A DNA stretch of 64,000 bases, taken from positions 53,173,001 through 53,237,000 of the forward strand of contig CANTUV010000033.1 of the NCBI GenBank assembly GCA_947685225.1, given 5' to 3'. A program made the translations under genes and the position numbers. The notes under the pieces are model-generated. The model made no database searches, was not told the DNA's origin, and was given only the letters and a program-made list of their open reading frames with translations. Positions 1 through 12,651 of the stretch are shown piece after piece (the stretch's first letter is position 1; each line of letters opens with the position of its first letter). The stretch comes from Garcia nutans. Lineage: Eukaryota > Streptophyta > Magnoliopsida > Malpighiales > Euphorbiaceae.

Positions 1-10
1 ATATACTTAC

Positions 11-3000
11 AACACAAGCAGAAAAAGTCTTGCCATCTTGGGTTTTCTTCCAACACCCCCCATTGTTAATTTCACAACGTAAAGCACCTGAAGCTGTTCA
101 ATCAAACAAGCAAAACATGAGTAGTATGGAAATCTATCATATATGGATCTAAAATGTAAATGGGATATAACAAAACCTAGAAAACTTCCAATAACAACCC
201 ATGAAATCAGAGTTACAGCTCAGCTTGAATCCATATCACTTATTATCAATTCTCTGTAACTGTTTTATTGATTTCTATCTTAACGATTAGACATCATCAT
301 TGTCCAGATGCAGAGTTTCCGATGTCTTCAAAAGAAAAGAGAAATATATTTTATTGACATTGTTTTACAGCAGTGCTTTCAGTCATGATTGGAGTATTTA
401 AGTTCTGAAAACATAAAGATAACACTTTGATTAAAGGAAAAAAAAACATTCTAGATAATCCAAAGCAAAAACACTGGTACCCCCAACTTTTCATAAAGAA
501 CAAAGCATGTTTTCTCTAGCACTAAAAGATAACGGGTTATGCAATTTCAAGGATTCATGAAATTTTAAGCCAAAAATTAAATATGAACTGTATTCATTAT
601 TAAAAGCATGTACCTTCACAGTGAGTATAACCATCACCAACAAACTTCACACCTTGTACTGCAGGACATTCACATACTCTACCCCGAAAAGTATCCTGCA
701 ACATGGAAGGCCAATCAAATCCTAAATCTAATAAATGCAAGAGTTTGAGATATATAAATACCTTGCATGCGGTAAGGTTAGCAGCCTTGTCCTGCCAGCA
801 CCCACCATTGTTCTCCAAACACTCATTGGTTTCTATCTCTGCAAAGAATCATTCAAAATGACGCAATTAATACCATCTTCACAACAATCTTCATTCAAAA
901 ATTAGCTGTGGCATTATGACTACTCCTCTAGTTAGTCAACCTCAAACTTCCCAAATCAGAAGGGGAAGAATCCATGCTACAGTGAAACAGCACACTCAGC
1001 TATGCATAACTTGCTAATCCCCAAGCTCATAAACATAATATAGAGGTTAAATTCAATTGGCAAGATCAAGGTCCAAGAGATATTAACCTTCACTTAGACA
1101 TATGGCTGGTTCTGTGGCCTCTTGGAAACCTGCACAAATAGCCTTGAGAACTGCCCCTTTATCCAATTTACCTGAAAGCAGTAACAATAATGGATCACAA
1201 ATGTGAATTTCTGTGATTAGATAGCTGACCAGAATAGCAGTATGTGATTCAAACCTCTGTATTGTCTGTTGTTCACAACAAGAGTGGGGAGTATAGTCAC
1301 ATCTCCTCGAGAGCCTTTACCAATCTGAAATCAGAAATAATTTTATAATCAATACCAAAATGAATAAGAATTAGCAGAACATCAAAAGAACCAAAGTTTT
1401 CTTCACAAACAAAGCCAGCATGAAATTTTGAAACCACGGTTTTTCTAAGAGTCTAACCTGTGCATCTTGTTCAGCTTTAAGAACAGAGTTTTCTGCATCT
1501 GCCTCAGTATCACCTATGCACTCATCAATCTTCTTGAGATCAACACCTAAAGTAAAATTGTGACAAAGAAGATATTAGTGTATAATTTAGAAGCTTGTTT
1601 GTTCACAGCATGCAACAAGAGCAATGATTCAGTAACAAATCAAATAACGGAGCCTTTCTTGTCAAGAACAAAATGCAACAAGACACTGGATACAACAGAG
1701 AACATGAATCATGGAATTTTCAGATAACAAAATACTTGACAAATATGCAACTGCAAAATTTGTCATATTCCAAAAAGAAGAAAAAATAAGTAATAGCAAC
1801 ACAGTATCAAAAAAATTTTACAAAATTTCAAAATATTCAATCAACCATACAGATGAAGCTCCTGCTGAGCACTAAAAGTTTAAACATAAATATTACATAT
1901 TAGTTCGAAAATCTTAACTGAGAATGCCACAAAAATTAAAAGGCAGCAGTAACAGGTATCACAAATAATTCCTTCCCCAATATATACCCAAAAAAGCAAA
2001 TGAATAAGATGGAAAATATTGTCCAAATGTTTACCAAATAATTAACACCCATAGAACAATGGGGCAAATGACCTACCAAGAGATTTGATAACTTGATCTG
2101 CGCATTCTTTGGTGTACTTTTTGTCTTTCATTGGACAACGGATAGCAAAGTCAGTCACATAATCCCACCAAAGCCATGGCTTTCCACTTTCATTGGCCAC
2201 TTTAAAGAAGCAAGCTTGACGTAGATTTTGAACCACAACATCTTTTCCATCATATCCTCTAGTAAAGTCTTGCTCAGGATCTGGAGCACAGTACCTCCCA
2301 TGGTTTATGCACTGAGATTTGCATTGCTTGCTCAGAATGAATGCTTCAGGGCAGTACCATGTTATATAGTGTGGGGTGAATTGAGTGTAACCCTTCTGCT
2401 CAAGTATCTGAGCTGCACCTTTGAAGTTCTTGGCAAACTCCATCTGGCTGTCACATTTTGGCCCACACTCATCATTGCTATTTGTCCAAAACTCATACTC
2501 AACACGCTCATCAGGATGTGGAAGAGCCTCTGTCCAATCAAGATTTATGTTAACCATCTCCCCAGCAGATAGAGCCTTCTTCAGACTGTCTCCCAAGGCC
2601 TTGCTGATAAGGGCCGAGGGAATATTGATCTTTTGCAGATAATCACCATCTGCGTGTTCTTCTTCAGGGGTGTCCATCGTAATCAATGGTTCAATCTTGT
2701 CATCTGTAACCAAAATAGCTGCTGCTCCACCATTCTGAGCATTCCAAGCCTTCAAAGTGAAGTAACAATCTGCAAAGATATTTGGAAAATGAGAACAAAC
2801 AATTACAAGCAGGCAGGAACAATAAAATAGTATCTAGGGATTCTTCATCGAGAAAGACATATTAGGTGCCAATGTGATACTAACAATGGACCACAGCATC
2901 AAGTCCATGTAATGATGAAAAGTCCCTCGATTGTGTCATGTTTGACAATTTACAATGTAATCAGAGAGAAAGAAATGAGGGGTACAATGGACTGTATTCC

Positions 3001-3971
3001 ATTCATTGGCTCGTCGCAAGAATTATGCTATGTTGTGGGATGATTAACATTAAATGTGATCAATGAAAAGGTGAAATGAAAGTTGCATATTACTTAGAAC
3101 TATTAAATTTAAAGAGTTTCGCATCCTATTTGCAACTATAATGAAAATATTTTGAGCTAATTACAAGCATAATTTGGTTGAAATCATTTTACAGTGTTGA
3201 ACATTTACTGGTACTTCACAACCCAATTATGGTAAAACTTTCGCATTTGAAAAAAAAAATATGAACCCAAATTCATTGAATACAATACCAAAAGTGGGAA
3301 AATCACAACTCAAATTTTAAGTTGAGGAATATATAGGCAAATACTTCTATGAAAATTGAAGAAAATTTTCCGGCAACCTTCTTAAAAGAAAAATGCGATC
3401 GGGAGCCTGGCAGTCATAATCGGCAGGAAAATCAAGCAAAACCAGTTCTACCAATTATAGTACAGAAATATCTAATCATTATAGCTATGGCCTAATGACC
3501 AAAACCCTTGACATCATATAAATCACAGCATATTAACTTATCAGTAGAGATGAATTAGAAACTAGAAATTTTCAATTTCATTCCAGACAAGTCAAGACTA
3601 TTTTAAAGAATTACAAATAGAAGGATCCAAATTTTAAGTATAAAACCGTTAAAGACACAAAACAGATGATACTGACCTCCTCGGTCGGCAAGGAGAAATG
3701 TGGGCAGACCTCCAGGCCTGGGTTTGAAGGAGAGTCCAACATCATCAAATCCCTTGCACGCCTTTTGGTTGCCATTTGGATAAACCACAGTCCCAACTAA
3801 AGTTCCTCCATATTGAGGAACCCCAAAATTCCCGATTGCACATTCATAAATACCCTTAACTGAATCTGGGGAAGTCACTTTCAAGCTATTCTTCTCAACC
3901 ACAAACCTGCCCAAGCAAGACCCACAAAGCAACAGCCACACAAACACTAAAAACCCTAGCTTTTCCCTCAT
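11..3971 (-). CDS. VSR1: Vacuolar sorting receptor, VSR1/BP-80 type (5' part, eight exons)
   Basis: Type I receptor that binds vacuolar sorting signals of soluble cargo in the Golgi/prevacuolar pathway (family knowledge). CDS exons, read from the minus strand: 3677-3971, 2077-2769, 1458-1546, 1255-1324, 1088-1171, 762-840, 614-695, 11-93. All junctions are GT-AG and the phases agree, giving 491 residues before the window edge. Seen: signal peptide about 1-21 ending before [14 protein letters not shown]; protease-associated domain about 50-165 ([10 protein letters not shown], then [15 protein letters not shown] across intron 1); central region with [18 protein letters not shown] and [15 protein letters not shown]; then Cys-rich EGF repeats ([12 protein letters not shown] at about 412, INNGGCW at about 470). 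The Ca-binding EGF, transmembrane segment and tail with the YMPL-type sorting signal lie off the left edge. Start chosen as the Met opening the signal peptide. Residues such as [19 protein letters not shown] favour the VSR1 subgroup over VSR3/4. No lesion seen. Confidence 0.96.
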
Positions 3972-4440
3972 CTTTGCACCAATCTAATTCTCGCTTTCGA
4001 TCAAATATGAATCGATCGAAGGAGACAAAGCTTCCCAAGCTAGTTTTACCACCTCTGCCTAGAAAAAACCCAGTACTGAAATACTTACAAGAAAAAACAA
4101 ACAAAAACAAAAACTGGAATCTTAATGATTAAGAATTGATAATAAAAACAAAGCTGAAACCGACAAATTCAATCGAGCTATTTCGATAGATAATTTTGAA
4201 AAACCCAGATTGGAAATACAAAAATAAAATTAAATCACAGAAACATTATTTTTTGCCATTGATGCGTATGGGGTTGAATTCTCAAAGAGAAAAAGTTCGA
4301 AGCTTTTTTATTATTTCTAAGAAGAGAAAAGAATCAAAGGAGTCGTGTAATTATTTTATTTATTTATTTTGCTCTCAAGCCAAATAGAATTCTACACTAC
4401 AGGGAGATTGGCTTCTTTTGTGGGGTTTGTATGACTTTGA
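3972..4440 (-). promoter_or_regulatory. Probable 5' leader and proximal promoter of the vacuolar sorting receptor gene
   Basis: Pyrimidine/purine-mixed sequence directly upstream of the receptor start codon. A short reading frame at 4110-3895 overlaps the signal peptide in another frame and is taken as noise. No unambiguous TATA box or leader intron was identified, so the transcription start is not placed. Confidence 0.35.
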
Positions 4441-7400
4441 AAGGGTAAGCAATTAACGACCCGTCTCCTGGGCAGTAATAGCAAAGGAAGAGTTAAACCG
4501 CCATTGATTAAGTTAAGGCCTAATTAATTAACAATGTTTTGTTGTAGTTTGGTTTCTAATTACCGCATAACATCACTTTTGATCAACGATCTTGGAGATA
4601 TTCTAGTTGCGACTTGCGAAATCATTTCTCCATTTTTAACGGCTCTGATTTTGGATCAGATAAATTATGTACACATCATAAAAATATTTCCTCTGCATGA
4701 TATGCGCGTGGTCTTTTTCTAGATTGATTGATAAATATGGGACCCATAAGAGATGATAGAAACATTTACCCTGCAAGAGATGCACGTGTTGTCTTTTATA
4801 TAACATGTCCTTTGACACGTCATGCAATTTTTTAAATATTTTTATACAAAAATTAATTATAATATCGATGTCGATCCCACAAATTATAGAGCAAAATTAA
4901 TTCATCAACTACCAATTAAAGATTCGATTAAGAAAGCAAAGCTGCATGTCTATTTCTGCTGGGGCTACTTGTCTAGGTTCTCCCATTTATAGATCTAGAA
5001 TGGCTAACGACGACTCTAAGTTTATTATTTTAAATTGTTTTTCCTCTGGCTTCTGTGTTTTTCTCATAGTTTAGAATAATTTAACTCTGAATTTCGTTTA
5101 TTTTAGGCTTTTTGTGTCATCATTTTTCATAGCCGCATAACCAGAGTAAAATTGAAGAATTTAAATTAAAAAATTATAAATAAATTTATATTTTATTTTA
5201 TTTTTATATTAAAAATTAAAAAATATGTGTTATTTTTAACTAAATTTAAATATTTTAATTATTTTTTATATGTACTTAATAAAAAAAATATTACTTTAAA
5301 AAATTACACAATATATCTTATTTTTAAATAATATTTATATATTTTTTTAAAATATTTTTAAAAAGTATTTAAATTAATTATTTTTTAATAAATTTATATG
5401 ATAAAATATTTTTTTACAAAATAATTAAACTAATTACAAAATTTTTAAACTCAATTCATAATTAAATTACAATATAATTATTAATATTAATTTTAAATTT
5501 ACCAATTTAATATTTATATTGTAAAATTTTAATATAATATATAATATATATTATAATATATTTATAAATATATAAATAAATATATATATACACACATAAT
5601 ATGATATATGATTTTTTTTTGGGGTGGGGGGTAAGGCAATATATATACACACATACTATGATTATGTGTGTATGATTGGTGGATCTGCACTGCTTCTTCA
5701 TGAAATATAATTTTTCGTATTCAAATTCGATTTTTTAGAATGATAAACAACAGAAAAATTCAATAGATCTTTTTATAGTAGCTCGTGGTTATGGGAAAAT
5801 GATGGAAGGTAGTAAGCTACAAGGAGTTTTCTTTCAAGTTTTTCATTATTCTTTTTCAACTTTTTGATGTTCGCTTAAGCCATTGCTTGGTTTTTTTGTT
5901 CAAGATAAAAAAAAAAAAAGTTGTCGCTCTAGAATCACAAGTACCATATACGATCTGGTTCAACTTTCATAAAGGTTTCATTAGGCTTTTTATTTGACCC
6001 TGTAAGAGATGATGTATCCTTATTTTTTTTTCTCATTTGATTATAAATCTAAAGATATTTGAAATTTTAAACTATTTTATGCTTTCATTTTATTATTATT
6101 TTATCATAGTTTTTTTTAGTAGACTTAAATATATGTTTCTAGTTTCAATTTTTGGCTTTTTTTTTTTATTTATCCATAGCTATTGTTTGAGGAGTTGTTG
6201 ATGCTAAACTCTGTTTCCACTTCATCCATAGGGAAAAATGTTGTGCTTTTATTTTACTTAGTTTACTTCTTATTCTCTTTTACTTAGGTTACTTCTTGTT
6301 CTTAGAATGTGTAACTCTATTTATTTAACGAAAATATCTATAATATGCTAAAAAAATTATAGAGCAAAAATAAATTTAAATAAATTTTGGCACTTAATGC
6401 GACGTAGTCTGGCAATGACCACATGTCACATAATTAGATAGCCAAATTGCAGGGGAGAAAATGGAAAAAGAAAAATGGTTCCCAATTTTGAACTGCCCTC
6501 GTTTCCTCAACCAATTTTTTTTGTCGTTTATTGATTGATGAATGGCGAGGTGAAAGTTGACGTACTAGAAATCATATTTAAATTGAATATTTGTTATATA
6601 ATACTCGCTCAATTGAATATTTGTTATATAATATTCACTCAATCTTCATAAAATCATCGTTTTTAATTTATTTATTGGTATTAAAAAAATTATTAATTTT
6701 TTTAAATATTATATAAAATTATTTTAAATTAATTAAAATATTATTTATTAATTTTTTAATATTATATTCTTATTTTATTAATTAAATCATTAATAATAAA
6801 CAATATTTTTTAATTATATAAAATAATAATTTAAAAGAAATAATTTTTTTTATAAAAAATAATAATACCAGCAGATCGAAAGGGGTATTTTTTATTTTAT
6901 TTTATAGTTGAAAGGTATTGCTTATTTTATTTTATAGTTGAAAGTTACACATTATTCCGATTTTGTTATCTAACTTTACATATGTTCTTATCTAAAAAAT
7001 ATATAATAATATATACTAATTTGTTCTAATAAGAAAGAGCTTTTTCACCTCATGAATTATGTTTTACTTCTTATTAATGTAAATTGGTAGTCAATTTTTT
7101 GGAAAATGAAAGCTAAAAATGCAATCATCTTCTGCAAAAATATTAACTTTTACCTCATATTTTTTTTATAAAAATAATTAATGAAAATAGATAAGGCATT
7201 TTTTAAAAAAACCAAAGTTAAGGCATTTTAAAACAGAAAGTCATTTCACAATTCACATCATCGCTCAATAAATGGCAAAAGGACAACAACAATAATGATG
7301 AGATATAGAATACAGTGCTCAAAAAGAAAAATGGAACCTATCTTAATAAATAAATCATTGGTCCACTTACACTAAATAATAAGATTTGGGATACACAAAA

Positions 7401-7441
7401 TTAAAGTTTTTGACAATTTATTCAATCAAATCATCGGAGGA
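4441..7441. other. AT-rich intergenic spacer
   Basis: No gene is supported here. Visible structure: two diverged copies of a roughly 45-bp segment at about 4672-4720 and 4752-4797, the second containing a CACGTG G-box at 4783-4788; an inverted repeat ATACACACATA / TATGTGTGTAT at 5645-5655 and 5663-5673; AT microsatellite around 5537-5590; and a 30-bp tandem duplication at 6581-6610/6611-6640. The 65-residue open frame at 5507-5701 is low-complexity and is not supported. Confidence 0.6.
6581..6640. repeat. 30-bp tandem duplication
   Basis: Two adjacent 30-bp copies that begin AATTGAATATTTG and end in a CTC; they differ at two positions (ATACTCGCTC against ATATTCACTC). Both changes are C/T or G/A, consistent with a recent duplication followed by C-to-T decay. 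No TE or gene association seen. Confidence 0.8.
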
Positions 7442-7651
7442 TCAATGGAAGTGCTGGTGGTGGTGGTGGTGGTGATGACAATCGTCGAATCCAAAACACC
7501 GCAATAAAGGGTAACAAGCCGCGTAAATGCAACCTCCAATTCCTCTGAATATGGATGATAAGAGGAAGCAAGGGCAGCAACAACACGCCATTAAAGGATT
7601 GTCATATGGGCTGTGGTGGTGGTGGTGATGATGGTGATGGCCGTGACCCAT
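7442..7651 (-). CDS. Small His- and Cys-rich protein, 69 residues, function unknown
   Basis: Single coding exon. N-terminus MGHGH followed by an unbroken His run; centre with two Cys clusters (ACCCCPC at about 23-29; C-x4-C-x6-C-x5-C after it) around a short hydrophobic stretch (FLLSSIF ... GGCIYAAC); C-terminus again His-rich (DDCHHHHHHHQHFH). The symmetric His tails with a Cys-rich hydrophobic core suggest metal (Zn, Cu, Ni) binding and possible membrane association or palmitoylation; this is inference from composition. The frame is supported by gene-like context: a leader intron (7662-7836) and an upstream TATA box fit its start codon, and the His codons alternate CAC/CAT rather than forming a pure microsatellite. 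Alternative: a low-complexity frame on a transcribed locus. I do not know a characterised homologue. Confidence 0.7.
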   Translation of the reverse strand: MGHGHHHHHHHHHSPYDNPLMACCCCPCFLLSSIFRGIGGCIYAACYPLLRCFGFDDCHHHHHHHQHFH

Positions 7652-7661
7652 TATCTTCCTT

Positions 7662-7836
7662 CTATAACTAATTAAACAAAATCATCAACAAATTAGGCTG
7701 AATTATATTCCATAATTAAAGAAATCAAATCTATCTATCTATCAATCGCCGGATTATTTATAAAGATTATGTTTTGAAGAATCCCTAGTAAGGAACAGAA
7801 GAACAATCAATTAACATAATAATATAAAGATCTAAC
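7662..7836 (-). other. Leader intron of the His/Cys-rich gene
   Basis: On the minus strand a donor GTTAGATC follows AATTTCGAG, and an acceptor ATTAGTTATAG ends ten bases before the start codon. An intron in the 5' leader close to the ATG is common in plant small-protein genes. The upstream leader exon would run from about 7837 to 7925. Confidence 0.6.
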
Positions 7837-7949
7837 CTCGAAATTCTTTACGAATCAATCTGAATTTGATCTGTTGCTGCTGCTGCTACAAGAAGATGAA
7901 AAGATAAGAAGTGAATGGTCAGCAATGCAGTATCTGCAATCTTGTAGAT

Positions 7950-7965
7950 AGGGTAATATATATTA
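7950..7965 (-). promoter_or_regulatory. TATA box of the His/Cys-rich gene
   Basis: Minus-strand ACTAATATATATTACCC lies some 30 bases upstream of the inferred transcription start of the leader exon (about 7925). Position and sequence fit a plant TATA box. Transcript data are needed to fix the start. Confidence 0.5.
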
Positions 7966-8500
7966 GTCCCCATTATTATCGATTGTACCTTAGCTACTAA
8001 GTACTCGTAGGTTAGGTTGGCGCACACGGACCAGCAACGCGTTGATTTTAAATTAATTGTAGAGCATTAATTAATTATGCAATAATAAATTTAATAATAA
8101 TTATTATTATTATTTTTATAGTAAATAAATATATTGTAATTATATTCATTTAATACATTTATGTTATAGGCTCGTTCTAATCATTTCATTTTATTAAAAA
8201 CAAAGTAATTACAACCAATTTATATTATGAAAATAGAAAACTTAATGAGTAAGAGAAAAAAAAAGGGGCTATGAGAAAAAAAAGGGGCAATTCTCAACAC
8301 AGAAACTAAAAGTCAAAAGTCAAAAACATTAAGCGAAACAAATTTGATCCAATTGAAAGTCCTGTACTTATTTTTTTTAATTTAATTTAATTTAATTTAA
8401 TTGCTATTTTATTTTTTCATTTTTCAATTTCCCACCAACTTAAATAAATAATATTTCCTTGATGAAGTAGATCAGAGGAAGGTTACCTACTGCAATCTTG
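7966..8500. other. Spacer between the His/Cys-rich gene and the seven-TM gene
   Basis: AT-rich, with short TTTAA repeats around 8378-8400 and poly-A runs. No gene or element boundary is supported. The 3' untranslated region of the downstream minus-strand gene probably begins within or after this stretch. Confidence 0.5.
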
Positions 8501-8956
8501 CATAAAGAGAGAGCACAAAACTTAAATTATCATTACAACATCAAATTCCCCTATAATAGGGGCAATTGAATACAAGGAAATTTCAATATCTTTATAAACC
8601 GTGCGCCAATGAGCATATCCTCGAGAGAAGAAGCGATTCTATGAGAACCAATTTAAGTGAAGGATTGGTTACTATAAAGTCCTTGCTGAAAGAACAATGC
8701 TGGTAGAACACGTGAAATCCACCAAGTATTGATAAAATTTAAGACATAACACAGGCATGCAATTATAAAATTTCTCTTCGTTTCATTTTCTAACAGTTAG
8801 TTGTAAACTTCAGGTCATATCAAACTCTTCTATATAGGAATCCTTTCATTCACAGGGCTTTATACATACAACACAAATTGCACATCACAAATTTAGTGAC
8901 AAATTCTGGATATGCAACTGTAGCGAGGATTTCACCTTTGTGCTGAGTTTAGTCGT

Positions 8957-11900
8957 CTACTCTCGCTTATCCTCCTCAAGATCTTCCCCCATTCCCTTCC
9001 TTTCTAGCTTAGTCGCAAGTTCCACACTGCTTGTCAATGAAATACCCTCCTCGTCAAAGTCCTCTCCCATATCATCTGAATACGCGTACCTACAAGCCAC
9101 ACCAAACAAGCAGCAACATATTATTTTACATTTTTCTGTATTCACCATGACCACAGTAACAAAAGCAGTCCATATATTATACCATCTGTATTCTGCAAAT
9201 TATCTACCCCAACATGTAAAGAAAATAAATGCAGATATTAAATATTCTAGAGGAGCCGCACTACTGTCATTCTTCTAATACAGGACGGATAACAGTTATT
9301 TTATAGGTCAATTGGGATCTGCATAGGGGTCAAACTCATAATCTCGCAGTTTTAAAAGAGTAACTCAAACATCACGAAGTCAAAACCCATCGGTAATGAC
9401 AATTTTATTTGTATAGAATTTATACTATAATCCAGAATAACAGTATAGCACCTGTCATTATCCTACCTCCCAAACCTAGACAATAGTACCATCCTACTGC
9501 AGTACCTTAATTAAAAAATTTGACAATCCTACCATGATTTCTGTTTATCTAGAAAAATGAAATCAATGTGCCTTTCATCTACCATAAAATGCAGGTTTGC
9601 TTTTTCTATACGGCACGAACTGCATAAATGTAGTAATGAAGTGGGAAAAAGAAAAAGAAAATAAAAGTTAGCTCAACAATAAGCACACAAAGATATCAAA
9701 ACAGATAAAAGACATGAAAGATTCTAGCATCGATTCTTCAGCAAGCGTCATTTGGAAGAAAGTACAACTTCAAAACTGTGCCCAAATATCCAGAATCATA
9801 GGCTTCAGTTTAACCATTCAGAATGGTCAAGTAAATAATACAATGCAATACCTTGGCCCGTTAAATAAACTGAACCTCATCTCAATCAGGTTCAGTTAAC
9901 TGTAATTTTATCATGAAAACCAAAATTGAATAGAAAAAGAGTAGCACTCCAAAGAACACCAAACAAAAGCCAAAAATAATGGTTCAGTTAGCCACTTCTC
10001 CAGCTTAGTTTTTGATCAGCAGTCCAGTTTTTCACTCTTTTCTGCACACCCCCAGACTCCAATTCAATGTAGTTTTAATTTCATTAAGCACTATCTTTCA
10101 AATTTTAGCCTTACAAGTAAGGGTTTTTTTTTTTCATTTTAACATGACAATGGGTAGTACTCTACCATCCCATTAAATCTCTCCACCCAACCCAATGGTT
10201 TTCAATCCTGAGATCTCTAAGTTGGAAATTGGGGTATCTTTGTTGCTGTTCCATCCAGTTGACTCCTGTATATTTCTCTAATGATCTAGTAAAAGTATGT
10301 AACTAATGCTTCAAATGTCACAAAGGAACTCATTCCTTACAGGTTACCGCGATAAGTTATGAAACTTATGGTTTGAATCACCAATTATGGTTTGATATAT
10401 CAATTATAATTACTGATTTTATAATCACTAAGACGTAAAAAAGGATGGGATCCTGTATGAACAGCAAAGAAACAAAAAAGTACAAATGTTAAAAGGCCAG
10501 GAGAGGGGATGATGTTAAAACAAGCACCTAGTTGGATTGCGTGAAGGAGCCCAGAGGAAACATATCACCACCAAAAGAGAGTATGCGAGAAGAGTCCAGA
10601 AAGCAGGAATGATCCAAGCAACTTGCCATAGCTCACTTAGTGGGTCAGTTGCATTAAAGTACAGCTAAGCAAACATAATTGAAAGGAGGATGAGTATTTT
10701 TTTTTGAAATAGAATATCAAAGAAAAATATGGTACTCAATTACATTTGCACATCCAGAAACTTTTAATTCTCAATAAACTAGTGAATGGAAAAAGAAAAT
10801 AAATTTTACCTCAAAGCCAATCCAAGCAATGGAGAGTAGAACAGACACTGCGAGAGAGTTGGTAAACTTGCGATACAGGTCAAGTTTGGCCTGGTTTCTC
10901 CTCATCTGTGCCCCAAAACACAAAGGGTGAGAAAAGAAGGAAGGGAAAATAAAAGGCCATTCAAAGTGTAAGGTGAAGTGTAATCAACAATGACAGAAGG
11001 ATAAACCCGCCACCTACAAGCCATATTTGCAAATTTATTTCACTACTGAGACATCACATCAATAGATATATACACTTTGAAAACATCTAGAGAAGGTTGA
11101 AAGAAGATAATTACCTGAAGCTTTTCCAAAGTTTTTGATAGAGATGAGAAAATCCAGACAATAAAGCAGGAATCAAGGAAAGCTACAGGAAGCACTAAAA
11201 ATAGCTCCGTTTTCTTAGATAAGTCATTGATATTCCCTAGATGTTTTACAAGCTGAAGTGCCTCTGAGGCCAAAAAATATATCAGACCAAGAAGAAGCAC
11301 TCTCGATGTTATGCCACCAAGGGTCGGCTTTACTACACCAAAGCCCATGGAGACAACCAAAAGGAGAAGACGAGATAGAGTCTTCTTGACAGTGCTAAAG
11401 GTAACAGCCCACAGTGTAACACCCATCGGCCTTACTCCAGTCGAATTAAAATTGGCATATTCAAAATACCAAACAGCCATTTCACACATTCCAAGTGCAA
11501 TAACAGCTGTGATGTGGTAATGCAGATGTATAACATCCTTCCAGAATTGAACAAACCTTAAGAACCAAATTAGTCCAAGTGCAAGGTAAGCCAAAGACAT
11601 GATGCCGTGAAATGTCATAAGAGGAGTCATCTTTCCTGGTAAATAACCATTAGGGTTCTTCCATACGGTCCTCCCCTTAATCAAAGTGCCTTTAAGTTCA
11701 GGATTACAAAACATGAAATAAAGGTAGTACATTCCAGTACTATTTATCTCCACAGTTTCAGGTTTCATTTTAACTTCTTCATCTTTTCCTGCAAACGGTC
11801 TTTGAATGCGTTTAGGCCATTCTTGGTTTTCTTGATCTTTCTGGATAATTACCTCCCCTAGGTTACAAGACCCAGATTGAGCAAGAGAAGGGGCACAGCA

Positions 11901-12651
11901 TATGAGGTTAGTTTTTAGGAATGCCCCTCCAATTCTTTCTCTGTCTTTCACTTCAAATATGATGGCTTCCACCAATCCAGTATTCTGCTGCATTTCGTTC
12001 TGTTTACTCGCAGCCTCCTTTGTCCTCACAAAGGTGACATCTTCAAACCTAAAATCCAATTCATAAATGGCACTTTCAACAGATTAAACAGGAAATCTAC
12101 AATTATGCAAAGCATCCTTATAATAATTCAAGTGAATTTTAACATGAAAAACATGAGTTCTTAACCAATTACTAAATTTTACTAAATTTAACTACTAATC
12201 AAACACTATAATCAATAATTAATAGGAATAAAATACAAAACTAATTTTCTCACATTAAACATTATTATAAACTTGATCACGACTGAATTATTAATTACCA
12301 TACTTAATAGAGCCAAACCAAAGAACGAAACAAAATAGACTAATCTTTTCCAGATATAAAAGGAAACAAAGCGCAAATTAAACCACAAACTAAAAACAAT
12401 TTGAAAAATTACCTGATGAAGGACTTTCCTTGAAAAGGTTTATCAGGAGAAAAGGAATCATGAATCTTAGAAGCGTAGAGGCCTTCATTGCCGCCATGGA
12501 AGAAGAATGCATTTGAGCGTGGAGTAAAAGCTTCGTTTTGGTACTCGTGAATCGAACAACTCACCTCTTTGATTATAGATAAAAATAGTAAGCCTATGAA
12601 AATTCTTAGCCAACATCGCTTATCATCGTACCAGATTTCTTCATTTTCCAT
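8957..12651 (-). CDS. Seven-transmembrane GOLD-domain protein, TMEM87/lung seven-TM receptor family
   Basis: Exons in order: 12413-12651, 11115-12048, 10810-10905, 10528-10664, 8957-9089; GT-AG junctions and phases agree and give 512 residues. Seen: N-terminal signal/anchor about 14-32 (FIGLLFLSIIKEVSC); a lumenal domain to about residue 200 beginning FEDVTFVRTKEAAS, with Cys pair CC and later CNLGE; then MTFHGIMSLAYLALGLIWFL opening a seven-helix region with the family-typical HLHYHITAVI, ALGMCEMAVWYFEY and GVKPTLGG segments; MRRNQAKLDLYRKF loop; and a last helix (WTLLAYSLLVVICFLWAPS). The C-terminal tail is acidic (DDMGEDFDEEG). Related animal TMEM87 proteins act in the Golgi/secretory pathway; plant members are annotated as lung seven-TM receptors or candidate G-protein-coupled receptors. 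Exact role here is unknown. The 1.4-kb last intron (9090-10527) is long, but both splice sites are canonical. Confidence 0.92.

Noticed and set aside
7442..7651. Considered the His runs a CAC/CAT microsatellite with no gene
   Set aside because: The frame also holds a non-repetitive Cys-rich core, with a promoter and leader intron upstream; a gene is more likely, though not certain.
8940..9278. Plus-strand 112-residue frame
   Set aside because: Antisense to the last exon of the seven-TM gene.
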